Of a stretch of 64,000 nucleotides of DNA, positions 1 to 8,994 are shown piece by piece; position 1 is the stretch's first letter; each line of letters begins with the position of its first letter. The stretch covers positions 2,046,001-2,110,000 of the forward strand of contig NZ_CP108458.1 of NCBI RefSeq assembly GCF_036242395.1. The letters run 5' to 3'. The notes below the pieces were generated by a model, which ran no database searches, was not told the origin of the DNA, and worked only from the letters and a program-made list of their open reading frames with translations. This stretch comes from Kitasatospora sp. NBC_01266. GTDB lineage: Bacteria; Actinomycetota; Actinomycetes; Streptomycetales; Streptomycetaceae. The position numbers were made by a program, and so were the translations under genes.

Positions 1-566
1 CATGGAAGCCGGCGTTGGTGTTGGTGTCGGCGTAGCAGGAGGCGAACGAGCAACTGGTTCCTGCGGCGCCTCCGGAGACACCGTGGATGCTCCAGCCGTG
101 GTTGCCGTTGTTGGCCGAGGTCACGCCCTCGAACGTGGACACGATCGGGTTGGAGAGGTCGATTCCGGTGTCGCCGAAGAACTTCACGGTCATCCGCGCG
201 AACGCCAGCGAGACGGTCGCGGGGTTGGCCGATCGGGTGAGCACGATCCCTTTGCCGCTGCCGCTGCCCGGCCCTTGGATGGTGAGATCCTGGACGGTCA
301 ACCGGGTGATGTCCGAGCCGGTCAGCCCGTTGGCGGTGGTGCTGCTCTGTGCGATCACCGACGAGCCGTCACTGACCCCCTCCAGAACGAGGTTGGAGCG
401 GGCCACCAGCACTGAGGAGATCTTGTAGGTACCCGCGGGGAAAACGACCGTTCCACCGGAGGAGGGCACCGCGTTGATCGCGGTTTGAATCGCGGTGGTG
501 TCGTCCGTGACGCCATTGGCGGTCGCGCCGTAGTCCAGGACGTTGAACCAGTAACTGGTTGCCATG
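1..566 (-). CDS. Pectate-lyase-superfamily (parallel beta-helix) protein, 3' part cut by window edge
   Basis: The reverse strand opens with an ATG at 566, preceded by GGAG about seven bases upstream, and stays open to base 1, so only about 188 N-terminal residues are present. The N-terminus carries the Pectate_lyase_3 signature: NVLDYGATANG followed by TDDTTAIQTAI, the usual start of a right-handed beta-helix. Later residues are rich in Ser, Gly, Thr and Asn, as in helix rungs. There is no signal peptide, so it may act in the cytoplasm, leave by a non-Sec route, or be a tail-spike-like glycan-binding protein. Its neighbours are glycan enzymes. The exact substrate cannot be read from this fragment. 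Confidence 0.75.
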
Positions 567-1178
567 ATGATCTCCGTCCAAGCTCGCACGGTCGGTGGAG
601 GGTGCTGCGGCTGGGACTGGCACTTCACCAGGGTCCGGTGGCCAGCCCCAACGGTCGATTAGAGCGATTCAAGCGAGCCCGTGATGGGAGCCTGGCCGCG
701 TCAGAGAGCTGTACCTCGGTCATGGAATCCGGTACGGGCTGGCCAGGTAACGGGTGAGGGCACGTTCGTCGCCGCGCCGCGCCGGAATGCGATTTCACTG
801 CACCTACTTAGCGTAATGGATGAGGCACTCTTCGTAAAGGGATTCGGTATTCCATCGCGCGGATGGTTCGTGGTGGCACTGTCGGCTTCTCGTTCATGAC
901 GCCACATCAGGCATCCAGCGCCACACCGGGCGACCGCGCCCACCGAGACGGCTGGTCACCGGCGATGACCGAGTTCAGCAGGGCCGTTACGAGGTGAGGC
1001 TGCCCACGGTCTCGCTGGTTGGGGCGGGGCTCCGGCGCCGACCTTAAGGAGTGGTCGAGGCGCCCGACCGTTCCTCGGCGTGCCGCATGCCTTCCATCTC
1101 CCCCTCGGGCGCATCCCCCCGCGCATCATCCCGGCGTGCCAGCGCTACGGGCCGTCATGTGCGGGGCATCCTGGGCCG
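567..1178. other. Intergenic region between divergent genes
   Basis: This 612-base gap separates the minus-strand beta-helix gene from the plus-strand GH13 gene and should hold both promoters. I see no RNA gene and no convincing coding frame. A less GC-rich patch around 785-860 is the best place for promoter elements. The gap shrinks to about 513 bases if the GH13 gene starts at GTG 1080. Confidence 0.4.
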
Positions 1179-2903
1179 GTGAGAGCGGATCGACGACGCG
1201 AGCGGTCGCCAGGGCGGGTCCTGGGCGTATCCGGGGACCGATCGTCTCCCCAGTCCCTCGACTGGTGGCGTGACGCGGTCTGCTACCAGGTCTACCTGCG
1301 CAGTTTCGCCGATGGAAACGGTGACGGCGTCGGGGACCTCGCCGGGCTCCACCAACGCCTGCACCACCTGGTCGATCTGGGGGTGGACGCTCTGTGGGTC
1401 AACCCGTGGTTCCCCTCGCCGATGGTCGACGGAGGCTACGACGTCGCCGACTACCGGGCCATCGATCCCGTCTTCGGCACCCTGACCAATGCCCGGGAGT
1501 TGATCGAGGAGATCCACGCTCTGGGCCTGCGGATCCTGATCGACATCGTGCCGAACCACACCTCCTCCCATCACCCGTGGTTCCGCGAAGCGCTGGCGGG
1601 CGGCCCGGAGTGCGTCGAGCGCGACCGCTACATCTTCAGACCGGGCAGCGGCCCGGGGGGCGACGCCCCGCCCAACAACTGGCGCAGCGTCTTCGGTGGT
1701 TCCGCGTGGACCCGGATCGTCGAAGCCGACGGCGGGGCCGGCCCGTGGTATCTCCATCTGTTCGCGCCCGAGCAACCCGACCTCAACTGGGACAGTCGCC
1801 TGGTCCGCCGTGAATTCGAGTCGATCCTGCGGTTCTGGTTCGATCTGGGGGTCGACGGGATCCGCATCGACGTTGCGCACGCCATGGTCAAGGCCCCGGG
1901 TCTACCCGACCTGGGTCCCCTGGACATGGAACTCGTCGCGTCGGCGGCCCATGCCGATCATCCCCACTGGGATCGCGACGGTGTCCACGAGATCTTCCGC
2001 GGCTGGCGCGCGGTGGCAGACTCCTACCCCGAGCCTCGCGTGTTCGTCGCCGAGGCGTGTGCACGCGCCTCCGAGCGCCTGGCCCGCTACGTCCGGGCCG
2101 ATGAACTGCACACCGCCTTCAACTTCGACTATCTGACAGCCCCGTGGCGGGCGGCACACCTGCGCCTCGCGATCGACAGCTCCCTGACCGCGATGGGCGC
2201 CGTAGGTGCCCCGGCGACCTGGGCGCTCTCCAACCACGATGTCGTGCGGCACCTCACCCGCTTCGGGAGGCCGCAGCCCGACGGCCCGGTACACACCCTC
2301 GCCAACCACTCTCCGCCCGGCCCGGTCGACCTGGCCCTGGGCACGCGGCGCGCGCGGGCGGCCGCCCTGCTCATGCTGGCACTTCCGGGCTCCGTCTACC
2401 TGTACCAAGGCGAGGAACTGGGTCTGTGGGAGGTCGAGGACCTGCCCGACGAGACCCTGCAGGACCCCACCTGGGAGCGGTCGGGGCGCACCGACCGCGG
2501 CCGCGACGGCTCCCGCCTGCCGATGCCCTGGTCCGGCGATGCCCCGCCGTTCGGCTTCAGCCCCGAAGGCGCCGGCGCACTTCCATGGCTGCCACAGCCG
2601 CCGCACTGGAAGCATCTCACCGCCCAGTCACAGCGCGGCGACGAGCGGTCGATGCTCGAGCTCTACCGCAGGGCCCTGCACATCCGCCGGATCCACCCGG
2701 CCCTGGGCGACGGGGCGTTGGTCTGGGACCGTACGGCCGTACCCGACCTGCTGTCGTTCACACGCCCCTCCGGCTTCCAGTGCATCGTCAACTTCGGCTC
2801 GCAGGCGGTTCGCCTGGCGGACCACCGGGAGGTGTTGCTGAGCAGTGTTCGCCTGCAGGACGGGCTGCTGCCCGGCGACGCGGCCGTCTGGCTGGCCCGA
2901 TGA
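1179..2903 (+). CDS. GH13 alpha-glucosidase / oligo-1,6-glucosidase-like protein
   Basis: This is a GH13 (alpha-amylase family) retaining glycosidase, probably acting on short alpha-glucosides in the cytoplasm because no signal peptide is visible. The conserved blocks are present in order: the WWRDAVCYQVYLRSF opening, DIVPNH (region I), GIRIDVAHA with the nucleophile Asp (about residue 231), FVAEAC with the acid/base Glu (about 292), and SNHDVVRH (region IV). GTG 1179 is one of two in-frame choices; GTG 1080 would add 33 residues, and neither has a clear ribosome site. The family core starts near base 1260, so the N-terminal tail is doubtful. The GH26 gene follows 62 bases downstream. Confidence 0.82.
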   Translation: MRADRRRERSPGRVLGVSGDRSSPQSLDWWRDAVCYQVYLRSFADGNGDGVGDLAGLHQRLHHLVDLGVDALWVNPWFPSPMVDGGYDVADYRAIDPVFGTLTNARELIEEIHALGLRILIDIVPNHTSSHHPWFREALAGGPECVERDRYIFRPGSGPGGDAPPNNWRSVFGGSAWTRIVEADGGAGPWYLHLFAPEQPDLNWDSRLVRREFESILRFWFDLGVDGIRIDVAHAMVKAPGLPDLGPLDMELVASAAHADHPHWDRDGVHEIFRGWRAVADSYPEPRVFVAEACARASERLARYVRADELHTAFNFDYLTAPWRAAHLRLAIDSSLTAMGAVGAPATWALSNHDVVRHLTRFGRPQPDGPVHTLANHSPPGPVDLALGTRRARAAALLMLALPGSVYLYQGEELGLWEVEDLPDETLQDPTWERSGRTDRGRDGSRLPMPWSGDAPPFGFSPEGAGALPWLPQPPHWKHLTAQSQRGDERSMLELYRRALHIRRIHPALGDGALVWDRTAVPDLLSFTRPSGFQCIVNFGSQAVRLADHREVLLSSVRLQDGLLPGDAAVWLAR

Positions 2904-2965
2904 CATCCCTGGACCGTGTCCGGGGAGCAGGGAACTCGACTACCGAAGAACGAGGTTGGCAGCAG

Positions 2966-4054
2966 ATGTCTGAATCGGTGAATCGTCCGCGGTTCGGAGC
3001 GCGGCCAGTCCGGGGAGTCATCTGGTCGGCTACTGGTCAATCCCCCTCCGTGCCCGCCCGATTCCAGCGGAAGTCGTGGATGAGGGCCTGGTGGACGTGG
3101 GTGATGCTGCTGGCATTGGTCTCCACTGGCACCGATCTCGGATCTGCCTCGCGTGGGGAGACTTCTTTCACGGTCCGCAGAGTCACCAGCGGGGCCTATA
3201 TCCCCGACCCCTCCGGGGATCCTGCCGGATGGCACGACCAGTTGGACCGCTACGACGCTGCCGTGGGCCGGCGGCCCAGCGTGGTGCAGTGGTACGTCCA
3301 GTGGGAGGGGCGGCAGCCGTTCCCCGCCTCCGACGCCGCCTACGTCCGCTCGCGCGACCAGACGCCGCTCATCACGTGGGAGTCCTGGGACTGGACCGGC
3401 GACGCGAACCAGCCCGCCTACGCACTGTCGAACATCCTCGCCGGGAGCTTCGACCCCTACATCACACAGTGGGCGACCGCCGCGAGGGACTTCGGCACCA
3501 CCGTCTACCTGCGATGGGGCGCGGAGATGAACGGGAACTGGAACCCATGGGATCCGGGAGTCAACGGGAACACCACCGCGCAGTACGTGGCGACGTGGAA
3601 GCACATCCGCGCCATCTTCACCACGGTCGGTGCAACCAACGTGAAGTGGCTGTGGACGCCGATCAACCAGTACGCCGGCTCGACGCCCCTGTCCACGCTC
3701 TACCCGGGCGACGGGTATGTCGACCTGGTGGGCGTGGACGGCTACAACTGGGGCACCTCCCGGAGCGGAAGTACCTGGCAGACCTTCACCGAGGTCTTCA
3801 ACCCCACCATCGCCACGATCCGTACCCTCACTCCGAAGCCGCTCTGGCTCACGGAGGTCGGCTGTACGGAGCTGGGCGGTGACAAGGCCGCCTGGATCAC
3901 GGCCATGTTCGCCGCCATCGCCGGCGACAACCGGATCAGCGCCCTGGTGTGGTTCAACGCCGACAAGGAGACCGACTGGCGCGTCTGGTCTTCCCCCGCA
4001 GCCTTGAGCGCCTTTCGGACCGGCATCGCAGCCCCGCTCTACACCACCGCGTGA
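2966..4054 (+). CDS. Secreted GH26 beta-mannanase-like glycoside hydrolase
   Basis: The protein is predicted to be exported. A hydrophobic segment (WWTWVMLLALVSTGT) follows basic residues and ends near an Ala-Ser cleavage region. The mature part has the two GH26 catalytic motifs: WGAEMNGNWNPW with the acid/base Glu (residue 187) and LWLTEVGC with the nucleophile Glu (residue 297). ATG 2966 leaves a long 38-residue n-region; ATG 3080, directly before the hydrophobic core, gives a conventional signal peptide and may be the true start. GH26 enzymes cut beta-1,4-mannans or mixed beta-glucans. Beside a GT2 synthase it could trim a secreted polysaccharide, as BcsZ-type hydrolases do. The substrate is inferred. 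Confidence 0.8.
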   Translation: MSESVNRPRFGARPVRGVIWSATGQSPSVPARFQRKSWMRAWWTWVMLLALVSTGTDLGSASRGETSFTVRRVTSGAYIPDPSGDPAGWHDQLDRYDAAVGRRPSVVQWYVQWEGRQPFPASDAAYVRSRDQTPLITWESWDWTGDANQPAYALSNILAGSFDPYITQWATAARDFGTTVYLRWGAEMNGNWNPWDPGVNGNTTAQYVATWKHIRAIFTTVGATNVKWLWTPINQYAGSTPLSTLYPGDGYVDLVGVDGYNWGTSRSGSTWQTFTEVFNPTIATIRTLTPKPLWLTEVGCTELGGDKAAWITAMFAAIAGDNRISALVWFNADKETDWRVWSSPAALSAFRTGIAAPLYTTA

Positions 4055-4319
4055 GGTCGGGAAGTGCCACGAGCGCGCTCGGCCCGCGCCGGGAAACGCC
4101 AGTCGGCGATGGCCGATCAGTGGACAGTTCAGGCGCAGGGCCGCCGACTCCACCCGGCGGTCCGGCAGATCCGCGGCAGCCCCCCAGCGGTGAACATGAT
4201 GCTCCGTTCGGGGCAACAGCCCCCTTCGATCGACGCAGCACGGCATGACAATCCACTAGGTGCGCCGCCCCGGCTTCAGCCTGAGCACCTGGGCGCCGCG
4301 GAATGCTGAGGAGTCGCTG

Positions 4320-5774
4320 GTGGGCCTGTTCGGACCGACGCGGAGACAGTCACGCAAAGAGGCACGGGGGCCCGCGTTCGTGCGCAGGCCCAGGAACCTG
4401 ACCCGGGAGGGCCGCACCAAGCCCGGCCACATTTCTGACCTGCGGCACGCAGGACCCGGCCGGATCGTCGTGCTGGTGCCCGCACACAACGAGGAAGCGC
4501 TCATCGGCGAGACCCTGGAGTCGCTCGCGGCCCAGACCAGGCCCCCCGACGAGATCATCGTGGTAGCCGACCGCTGCACCGACCTCACGGCTGAAATCAG
4601 CGCCGCCCACGGCGCCGAGGCCGTCGAGACGGTCGGCAACACGCAGGACAAGGCAGGCGCCCTCAACCAGGTCCTGGCTCGGCTGCTGCCGTTGCTGTCC
4701 GAGGACGACGCCGTCATGGTCATGGACGCCGACACCTCCCTCTCACCCGAGTTCATCGCCGGGGCAGGCCGGCGCCTGCGCCACCAGGAACCGGACCAAG
4801 CACCTATCGGCGGCGTGGGCGCCATCTTCTTCGGCTACCCCCTGCGCGGTCTGGTCTGCCACCTGCAGAACAACGAGTACGTGCGCTACGCGCGTGAACT
4901 CCACCGCCGCCACGGCCGCGCCGATGTCCTCACCGGCACCGCCTCCCTCTACCCGGTGCACGCCCTGCGCCAGGTCCACGAGGCCCGCGCCCACGGCTCC
5001 CTGCCCCGAGGGCGGGAGGTCTACGACGTGGAGTCGCTGACCGAGGACAACGAACTGACCCTCGCCCTCAAACACCTGGGCTACCGGTGCGTATCACCGT
5101 GCGCCTGCATCGTGGGCACCGAACTCATGCCCACCTGGTCCCGGCTGTACTACCAGCGGCTGCGCTGGCAACGCGGCGCCCTGGACAACCTCAAGGCCTA
5201 CGGCATCACCCGGGTCACGCTGCCCTACGTCTGCCGGCAACTGCTCACCTACCTCAGCGTGGCCTTCGTCCCCTTCTTCCTCACCGTCCTGCTGTACTAC
5301 ACCGTCAGCAAGGGCTTCCCCGGGTGGCCGTGGTTCTGGCTCGCGATCACCTCCGTCGCCGCTTTCGAACGTATCTGGGCCGCCAAACGCGGCGGATGGA
5401 AGGCCCTGGTCCTGGCCGCCGCGATCGTGCCGGAGGTCCTCTTCGACCAGTTCCTCAACGTGATCTACGCCAAGGCACTCATCGACATACTGACCGGCAC
5501 AGGCGCCACCTGGGAACGCACGCGCAGCCGCGGCCGTCGCCTGCGCGAGGCGATCACCACTGCGGTGGGCTTCACCCTCCTGCTCGCCTCCGTCGTGGGC
5601 CTGGCATTCGCCTGTATCGCACTCGGGATCGCCTGGACCCTGATCGCGCTCTTCGTCCTGTGCGGCGTTGCCGCAGCCGCCGTCCGCCTCAGCCGCCTCC
5701 ACCCCCTCGGTCTCCTCCTCTCCCTGCCCAGCGGCGAGCAGATGCACGGCGAAATTCCGCCCTGGCGCCAATGA
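4320..5774 (+). CDS. Membrane GT2 family processive glycosyltransferase (polysaccharide synthase)
   Basis: A BcsA/PgaC-like polymerase using a nucleotide sugar at the inner membrane. The GT-A domain shows LVPAHNEE, a VADR acidic site, VMDADTSL (metal-binding DxD), TEDNEL (catalytic base) and the QRLRWQRG product-site motif of processive GT2 enzymes. After it come four or more hydrophobic segments ending near LHPLGLLLSLPSG. GTG 4320 is chosen because GAGGAG lies about six bases upstream; the same frame is open back to GTG 4260, but that codon has no ribosome site. No PilZ domain or separate BcsB partner is seen. The sugar specificity is unknown. Confidence 0.82.
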   Translation: MGLFGPTRRQSRKEARGPAFVRRPRNLTREGRTKPGHISDLRHAGPGRIVVLVPAHNEEALIGETLESLAAQTRPPDEIIVVADRCTDLTAEISAAHGAEAVETVGNTQDKAGALNQVLARLLPLLSEDDAVMVMDADTSLSPEFIAGAGRRLRHQEPDQAPIGGVGAIFFGYPLRGLVCHLQNNEYVRYARELHRRHGRADVLTGTASLYPVHALRQVHEARAHGSLPRGREVYDVESLTEDNELTLALKHLGYRCVSPCACIVGTELMPTWSRLYYQRLRWQRGALDNLKAYGITRVTLPYVCRQLLTYLSVAFVPFFLTVLLYYTVSKGFPGWPWFWLAITSVAAFERIWAAKRGGWKALVLAAAIVPEVLFDQFLNVIYAKALIDILTGTGATWERTRSRGRRLREAITTAVGFTLLLASVVGLAFACIALGIAWTLIALFVLCGVAAAAVRLSRLHPLGLLLSLPSGEQMHGEIPPWRQ

Positions 5775-6088
5775 CTAGCTGTCAGGAGATGTGAAGCGGA
5801 GTGGTTCTGTTCCAGCGCCATGGACAACATGACCGCCTGCTCCGCGCGCCTGCAGGGGTGGCCCCCCGGACCACTTGGAAGCAGTGGAGCACACTACAAG
5901 GACCCGACCATCACTCGAATGAGTGACGGCCAGTCAGGCGCCTTCCACTCGCCGTGCCCTACCGGCATGCTGCACCTGGGACATCGACACTCGAACCGCC
6001 CTTCATGAGCATTGGCGCTTGGGCGATGATCAGGGTGCCACTGGGGCCAGTTCGCCCAGTACGCCCGATCGCCGTGGGGTAACGGTCC
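5775..6088. other. Intergenic region after the GT2 gene
   Basis: About 314 bases with no convincing reading frame. It leads into the paired hairpins described next. I see no RNA gene or promoter that I can defend. Confidence 0.35.
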
Positions 6089-6140
6089 GTGTCCCCCTCG
6101 GACACCAGCGGAGACCCCACTTCAGGTGGGGTTTTTCTGT
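6089..6140 (+). terminator. Double hairpin with T-rich tail
   Basis: Two consecutive stems are visible. The first is GTGTCC (6089-6094) pairing with GGACAC (6100-6105). The second is ACCCCAC (6114-6120) pairing with GTGGGGT (6126-6132), directly followed by TTTTCTGTTTT. This is a textbook intrinsic terminator, unusual in DNA this GC-rich. It could end the GT2 transcript or a small RNA made from the gap upstream. Confidence 0.65.
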
Positions 6141-6259
6141 TTTCCGGACCCTGGCGTGGCCAACCACGTGGCCAACGGGAACGGGCTGGACCGGCCCGGA
6201 CGGCCCCGTGCGCCGCGCGCGCCGAGTGGGGTGGCCAGGAGGGTGTCGCGGTCCGGCGG

Positions 6260-6379
6260 GCGCGGGCTCGGTACCTGCTGCGCACCCACGCCCGCCGCCA
6301 CTGGTGCTCGGTACGCTGCGGCGACCGCGCCCGCGCGGCCCGCGCCTACGCCCGCCGCACGCGGGCCGAAGGGGACTGA
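6260..6379 (+). pseudogene. Remnant of a CGNR zinc-finger protein C-terminus
   Basis: A short open stretch ends at TGA 6379 with RRHWCSVRCGDRARAARAYA. This matches the CGNR zinc-finger tail pattern RRWCS-x-CGN-x-AK seen intact at 22571-23167 in this window. The upstream ABATE domain and the first cysteine pair are not recognisable, and the frame runs back through the terminator hairpin. I read it as the eroded 3' end of a lost regulator gene. The call rests on about 30 residues. Confidence 0.5.
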
Positions 6380-6463
6380 CACCGGGTCCGACACGGCTCA
6401 ACGGCCCTTCCGGGACGCCTCGGACGGGAACGACTGGCGGAAAACCCTGTTCGGGGAGCGCTT

Positions 6464-6826
6464 TTGGAACTGATCTGGGAGTCCGGACGGGACTTCATCA
6501 TGGCCCGCTACATCGCCTCTCATCAGCAACTCCTCTTCAGGAGCGACAAGGGCATGGGGGGTCGCACGCGACTGGAGGTCGCCTTCGGCCCGGTCCAGTA
6601 CCTGAGTCTGCACACGCTGGTCTACGAGAACTTCTCGATCTTCGAGCTCTCACCCGAGGAGCTGGAACTGTGCTCACCCCGACCGGCCACCGTGGCATCG
6701 AGCTGCAAGATCTACGGGATCGGCTCGCCGAAGCCCACCGGGCTGGTCATCGCCCCCGGGTACGCGAGCTTGGAGGATGACGGGAACTACTGGGAGCCGA
6801 GCAACCTGCTCCGATTCGACTCCTGA
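6464..6826 (+). CDS. Small protein of unknown function
   Basis: A 120-residue protein with a TTG start at 6464, supported by GGGGAG six bases upstream; ATG 6500 is the next start. The composition is soluble and mixed (WESGRDFIMARYIASHQQLL near the N-terminus, NYWEPSNLLRFDS at the end), with no membrane segment, signal or recognised motif. Third-position GC is lower than in neighbouring genes and it stands alone between a gene remnant and a palindromic repeat. That suggests a recently acquired or relict gene. I do not recognise the family. Confidence 0.6.
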   Translation: MELIWESGRDFIMARYIASHQQLLFRSDKGMGGRTRLEVAFGPVQYLSLHTLVYENFSIFELSPEELELCSPRPATVASSCKIYGIGSPKPTGLVIAPGYASLEDDGNYWEPSNLLRFDS

Positions 6827-6911
6827 CCGCGTCCGCGCGCAATGGTCCGACCCTGCGGCGGGGATCGACGGGTCAGCGCCCGGTCCGGGGGCGGATTCGA
6901 CCAGTCGGGCT

Positions 6912-7086
6912 AGGGCCTGTCGTCAGACCCCCTTCGTCGCCCGCAGGGCGGCTTGGCGGCGTCAGGTGCGTGCTCTCGGCGTGCCGGGCGCAGGCCCTCG
7001 TACTGGACGTACTTGGGCCTGTGCCCGGTGCGGCGAGAGTGCGTGCATGGCGTCGCCGAGCAGAAGGGGGTCTGACGACAGGCCCT
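6912..7086. repeat. 175-bp MITE-like palindromic element with perfect 24-bp terminal inverted repeats
   Basis: The left end (6912-6935, beginning AGGGCCTGTCGTCAG) and right end (7063-7086) are perfect 24-base inverted copies. The interior is also an imperfect palindrome around GTACTGGACGTAC, near position 7000. No transposase frame is inside. This is the anatomy of a non-autonomous miniature element or a long-hairpin repeat. No clear target-site duplication flanks it. It sits between the orphan gene and dhaK and could affect transcription into dhaK. Confidence 0.8.
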
Positions 7087-7247
7087 TGCGGGTCCGGGCC
7101 GTTCTGGTTGCGCCTCGGCGTCCTGGCAGCTTCCACCGTGGCCGGCCGGGTCCCGTCCGCGAGTTGCCGCGGCCCGGGCCCGGCTTCACGATGAGCGCAA
7201 CAGACAGGCGCTGGTGGATCCGCTCCGCCACCGTCCGAGGAGGCGCT

Positions 7248-8276
7248 GTGGCCAGATATTTCGCGACCTCTCAGGAGACGTTGGTCACCGATGCTCTGAC
7301 CGGTTTCGCCAGGGTGCACCGCGGTCTTGTCGCGCACCACGCCGAGGACGGCTATCTGCACGCCCGGCAGCGGTCGGCGTCGCGCCGGGTCGGACTGCTC
7401 TCCGGGGGCGGGTCCGGGCACGAACCGATGCACATCGGCTTCGTCGGCGCGGGGATGCTGGACGCGGCCTGCCCCGGCCAGGTCTTCGCCTCGCCGCACA
7501 ACCGGCAGCTCTTCAAGGCCTCCTGCGCGGTCGCCGGCCCGGAGGGCGTGCTGCACATCGTCAAGAACTACACCGGGGACCGGATCAACTTCGGGATCGC
7601 GGCCGAGCGGCTGGCGCACCACGGGATCGCGTGCGCCCGGGTGTTGGTGGACGATGACCTCGCCTCCGACTCGACGGAGGTGGCGGTGGGCCGGCGGGGC
7701 ACCGCCGCGACGGTGCTGGTGGAGAAGATCCTCGGCGCGGCCGCGGATCGGGGCGACTCACTGGCCCAGCTCGCCGGACTCGGCGCCCGGCTGGTCGCCC
7801 GGTGCCGGAGCGTGGCCGTGGCGGCTGCCGCGCACACCACCCCCGCCACCGGGCGGGCCGCCTACCTGCTGCCGCCCGGGATGATCGAGTTCGGCGTGGG
7901 CATCCACGGTGAACGGGCCGCCCGCTCCGTGCCGCAGGGGTCGCTCGGTGATCTGGTGGAGCAGATGGCCGAGGCGCTGGTCGCCGCGCTGCGGCCGGAA
8001 CCGGCCGCGCCGGTGATCGGGCTGGTGAACGGGCTGGGTGCGGTGACCAGCCTGGAGCTGTACGCCGTCGCGGACGAGGCGGTGCGGGCGCTGGAAGGCC
8101 ACGGGGTGCGGGTGGCCCGCTGCCTGGTCGGCAACTTCTCCACGGCGCTGGACACGCGGGGCTTCTCGCTCTCGCTGCTGGTCGCCGACGACGAGGTGCT
8201 CGGGCTGTACGACGCACCGGTGCGCACCCCCGCGCTCCGGTGGTCGCGGCCGATGGCGATGGAGGCAGTGCAGTGA
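7248..8276 (+). CDS. dhaK: Dihydroxyacetone kinase subunit DhaK
   Basis: DhaK binds dihydroxyacetone covalently before phosphorylation to DHAP. Family marks are GGGSGHEP near residue 60, KNYTGDRINF, and GVGIHGE with His 220 placed as the hemiaminal-forming histidine. After HGE the usual Pro-Gly is replaced by RAA. GTG 7248 is chosen because GAGGAGG lies four bases upstream. The stop overlaps the dhaL start (GTGA), so the two subunits are translationally coupled. Residue choice and the separate DhaL follow the PTS-dependent two-subunit layout, but no DhaM is in the window. The position next to an AfsA-type gene, whose substrate is DHAP, is notable. Confidence 0.9.
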   Translation: MARYFATSQETLVTDALTGFARVHRGLVAHHAEDGYLHARQRSASRRVGLLSGGGSGHEPMHIGFVGAGMLDAACPGQVFASPHNRQLFKASCAVAGPEGVLHIVKNYTGDRINFGIAAERLAHHGIACARVLVDDDLASDSTEVAVGRRGTAATVLVEKILGAAADRGDSLAQLAGLGARLVARCRSVAVAAAAHTTPATGRAAYLLPPGMIEFGVGIHGERAARSVPQGSLGDLVEQMAEALVAALRPEPAAPVIGLVNGLGAVTSLELYAVADEAVRALEGHGVRVARCLVGNFSTALDTRGFSLSLLVADDEVLGLYDAPVRTPALRWSRPMAMEAVQ

Positions 8277-8992
8277 CGACATTCGACGGAACGTTCACCT
8301 ACGGCTGGCTCCAGCGCTTCGCCGGTTCGGTGGCCGCCACCGAACCGGAGCTCACCGAGCTGGATCAGCAGGCGGGCGACGGCGACTTCGGCGTCAACCT
8401 GCTGGCCGGTGTGTCCTTCGCGATGACGGCGATGGCAGCGATGACGGCGACGGACCGGTTGCCGGACGGGCGGCTGCCGGCTGCCCGGCCGCTCCAGGTG
8501 GCCGCGACCGCCTTCCTGGACGAGGTGGGCGGGACCAGCGGGCCGCTCTTCGGGCTGGTGCTGCACCACCTCGCCGAGGCCGCCGTGCACCCGGTCCTCA
8601 GCACGCCGGACCTGGCCCGCGGCGCCGCGGCGGGGCTGGCGGCGGTGCAGCGGGTCGGCGAGGCGGTGCCCGGCGACAAGACGCTCGTCGACGCGCTGGC
8701 ACCGGCCGCGCTGGCCCTGGAGTTGTGCGCACCGGACACGCCGGTGGACCGCGCGCTGCTGGCGGCGGCGGAGGCCGCGTTCCAGGGGGTGCGGTCCACC
8801 AGACTGCTGTGCGCGCGCCGGGGTCGGGCCAGCTACCTGGGTGAGCGGGCGTCAGGGATCCCCGACCCGGGCGCGGTGGGCGTGGGTCTGCTCTTCTCCT
8901 CGGCGGCGAAGCGGCTGACCACCCTGGGCCCGCTGCTGGCGGACACCGGCCTCGGGTGGGCGGAGCCGGGCGCGCCGGTTCCGGCGGGCTGA
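8273..8992 (+). CDS. dhaL: Dihydroxyacetone kinase subunit DhaL
   Basis: The ADP-binding subunit that passes phosphate to DHA held on DhaK. Visible motifs are QQAGDGDFG (Mg-ADP acidic site; the common form is DGDHG), GGTSGPLFG, GDKTLVDAL and RRGRASYLGERASG with DPGA, all standard DhaL blocks. The start is GTG 8273, overlapping the dhaK stop by four bases. The length of 239 residues is normal to slightly long, with a short Pro/Gly tail. The gene ends against a convergent HAD gene with a strong hairpin between them. The phosphodonor protein (DhaM or other) must be encoded elsewhere. Confidence 0.88.
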   Translation: MTTFDGTFTYGWLQRFAGSVAATEPELTELDQQAGDGDFGVNLLAGVSFAMTAMAAMTATDRLPDGRLPAARPLQVAATAFLDEVGGTSGPLFGLVLHHLAEAAVHPVLSTPDLARGAAAGLAAVQRVGEAVPGDKTLVDALAPAALALELCAPDTPVDRALLAAAEAAFQGVRSTRLLCARRGRASYLGERASGIPDPGAVGVGLLFSSAAKRLTTLGPLLADTGLGWAEPGAPVPAG

Positions 8993-8994
8993 GC

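Noticed and set aside
2144..2965. Long open frame upstream of and continuous with the GH26 gene
   Set aside because: It is an off-frame shadow of the GH13 gene; protein-like sequence and a start appear only from 2966 (or 3080).
2663..4246. 527-residue minus-strand open frame across the GH26 gene
   Set aside because: Arg/Gly/Pro-rich antisense shadow of high-GC coding sequence, with no motif.
5775..6113. A tRNA or structured RNA gene upstream of the double hairpin
   Set aside because: I could not fold a cloverleaf or match a known RNA; only the two terminal stems are convincing.
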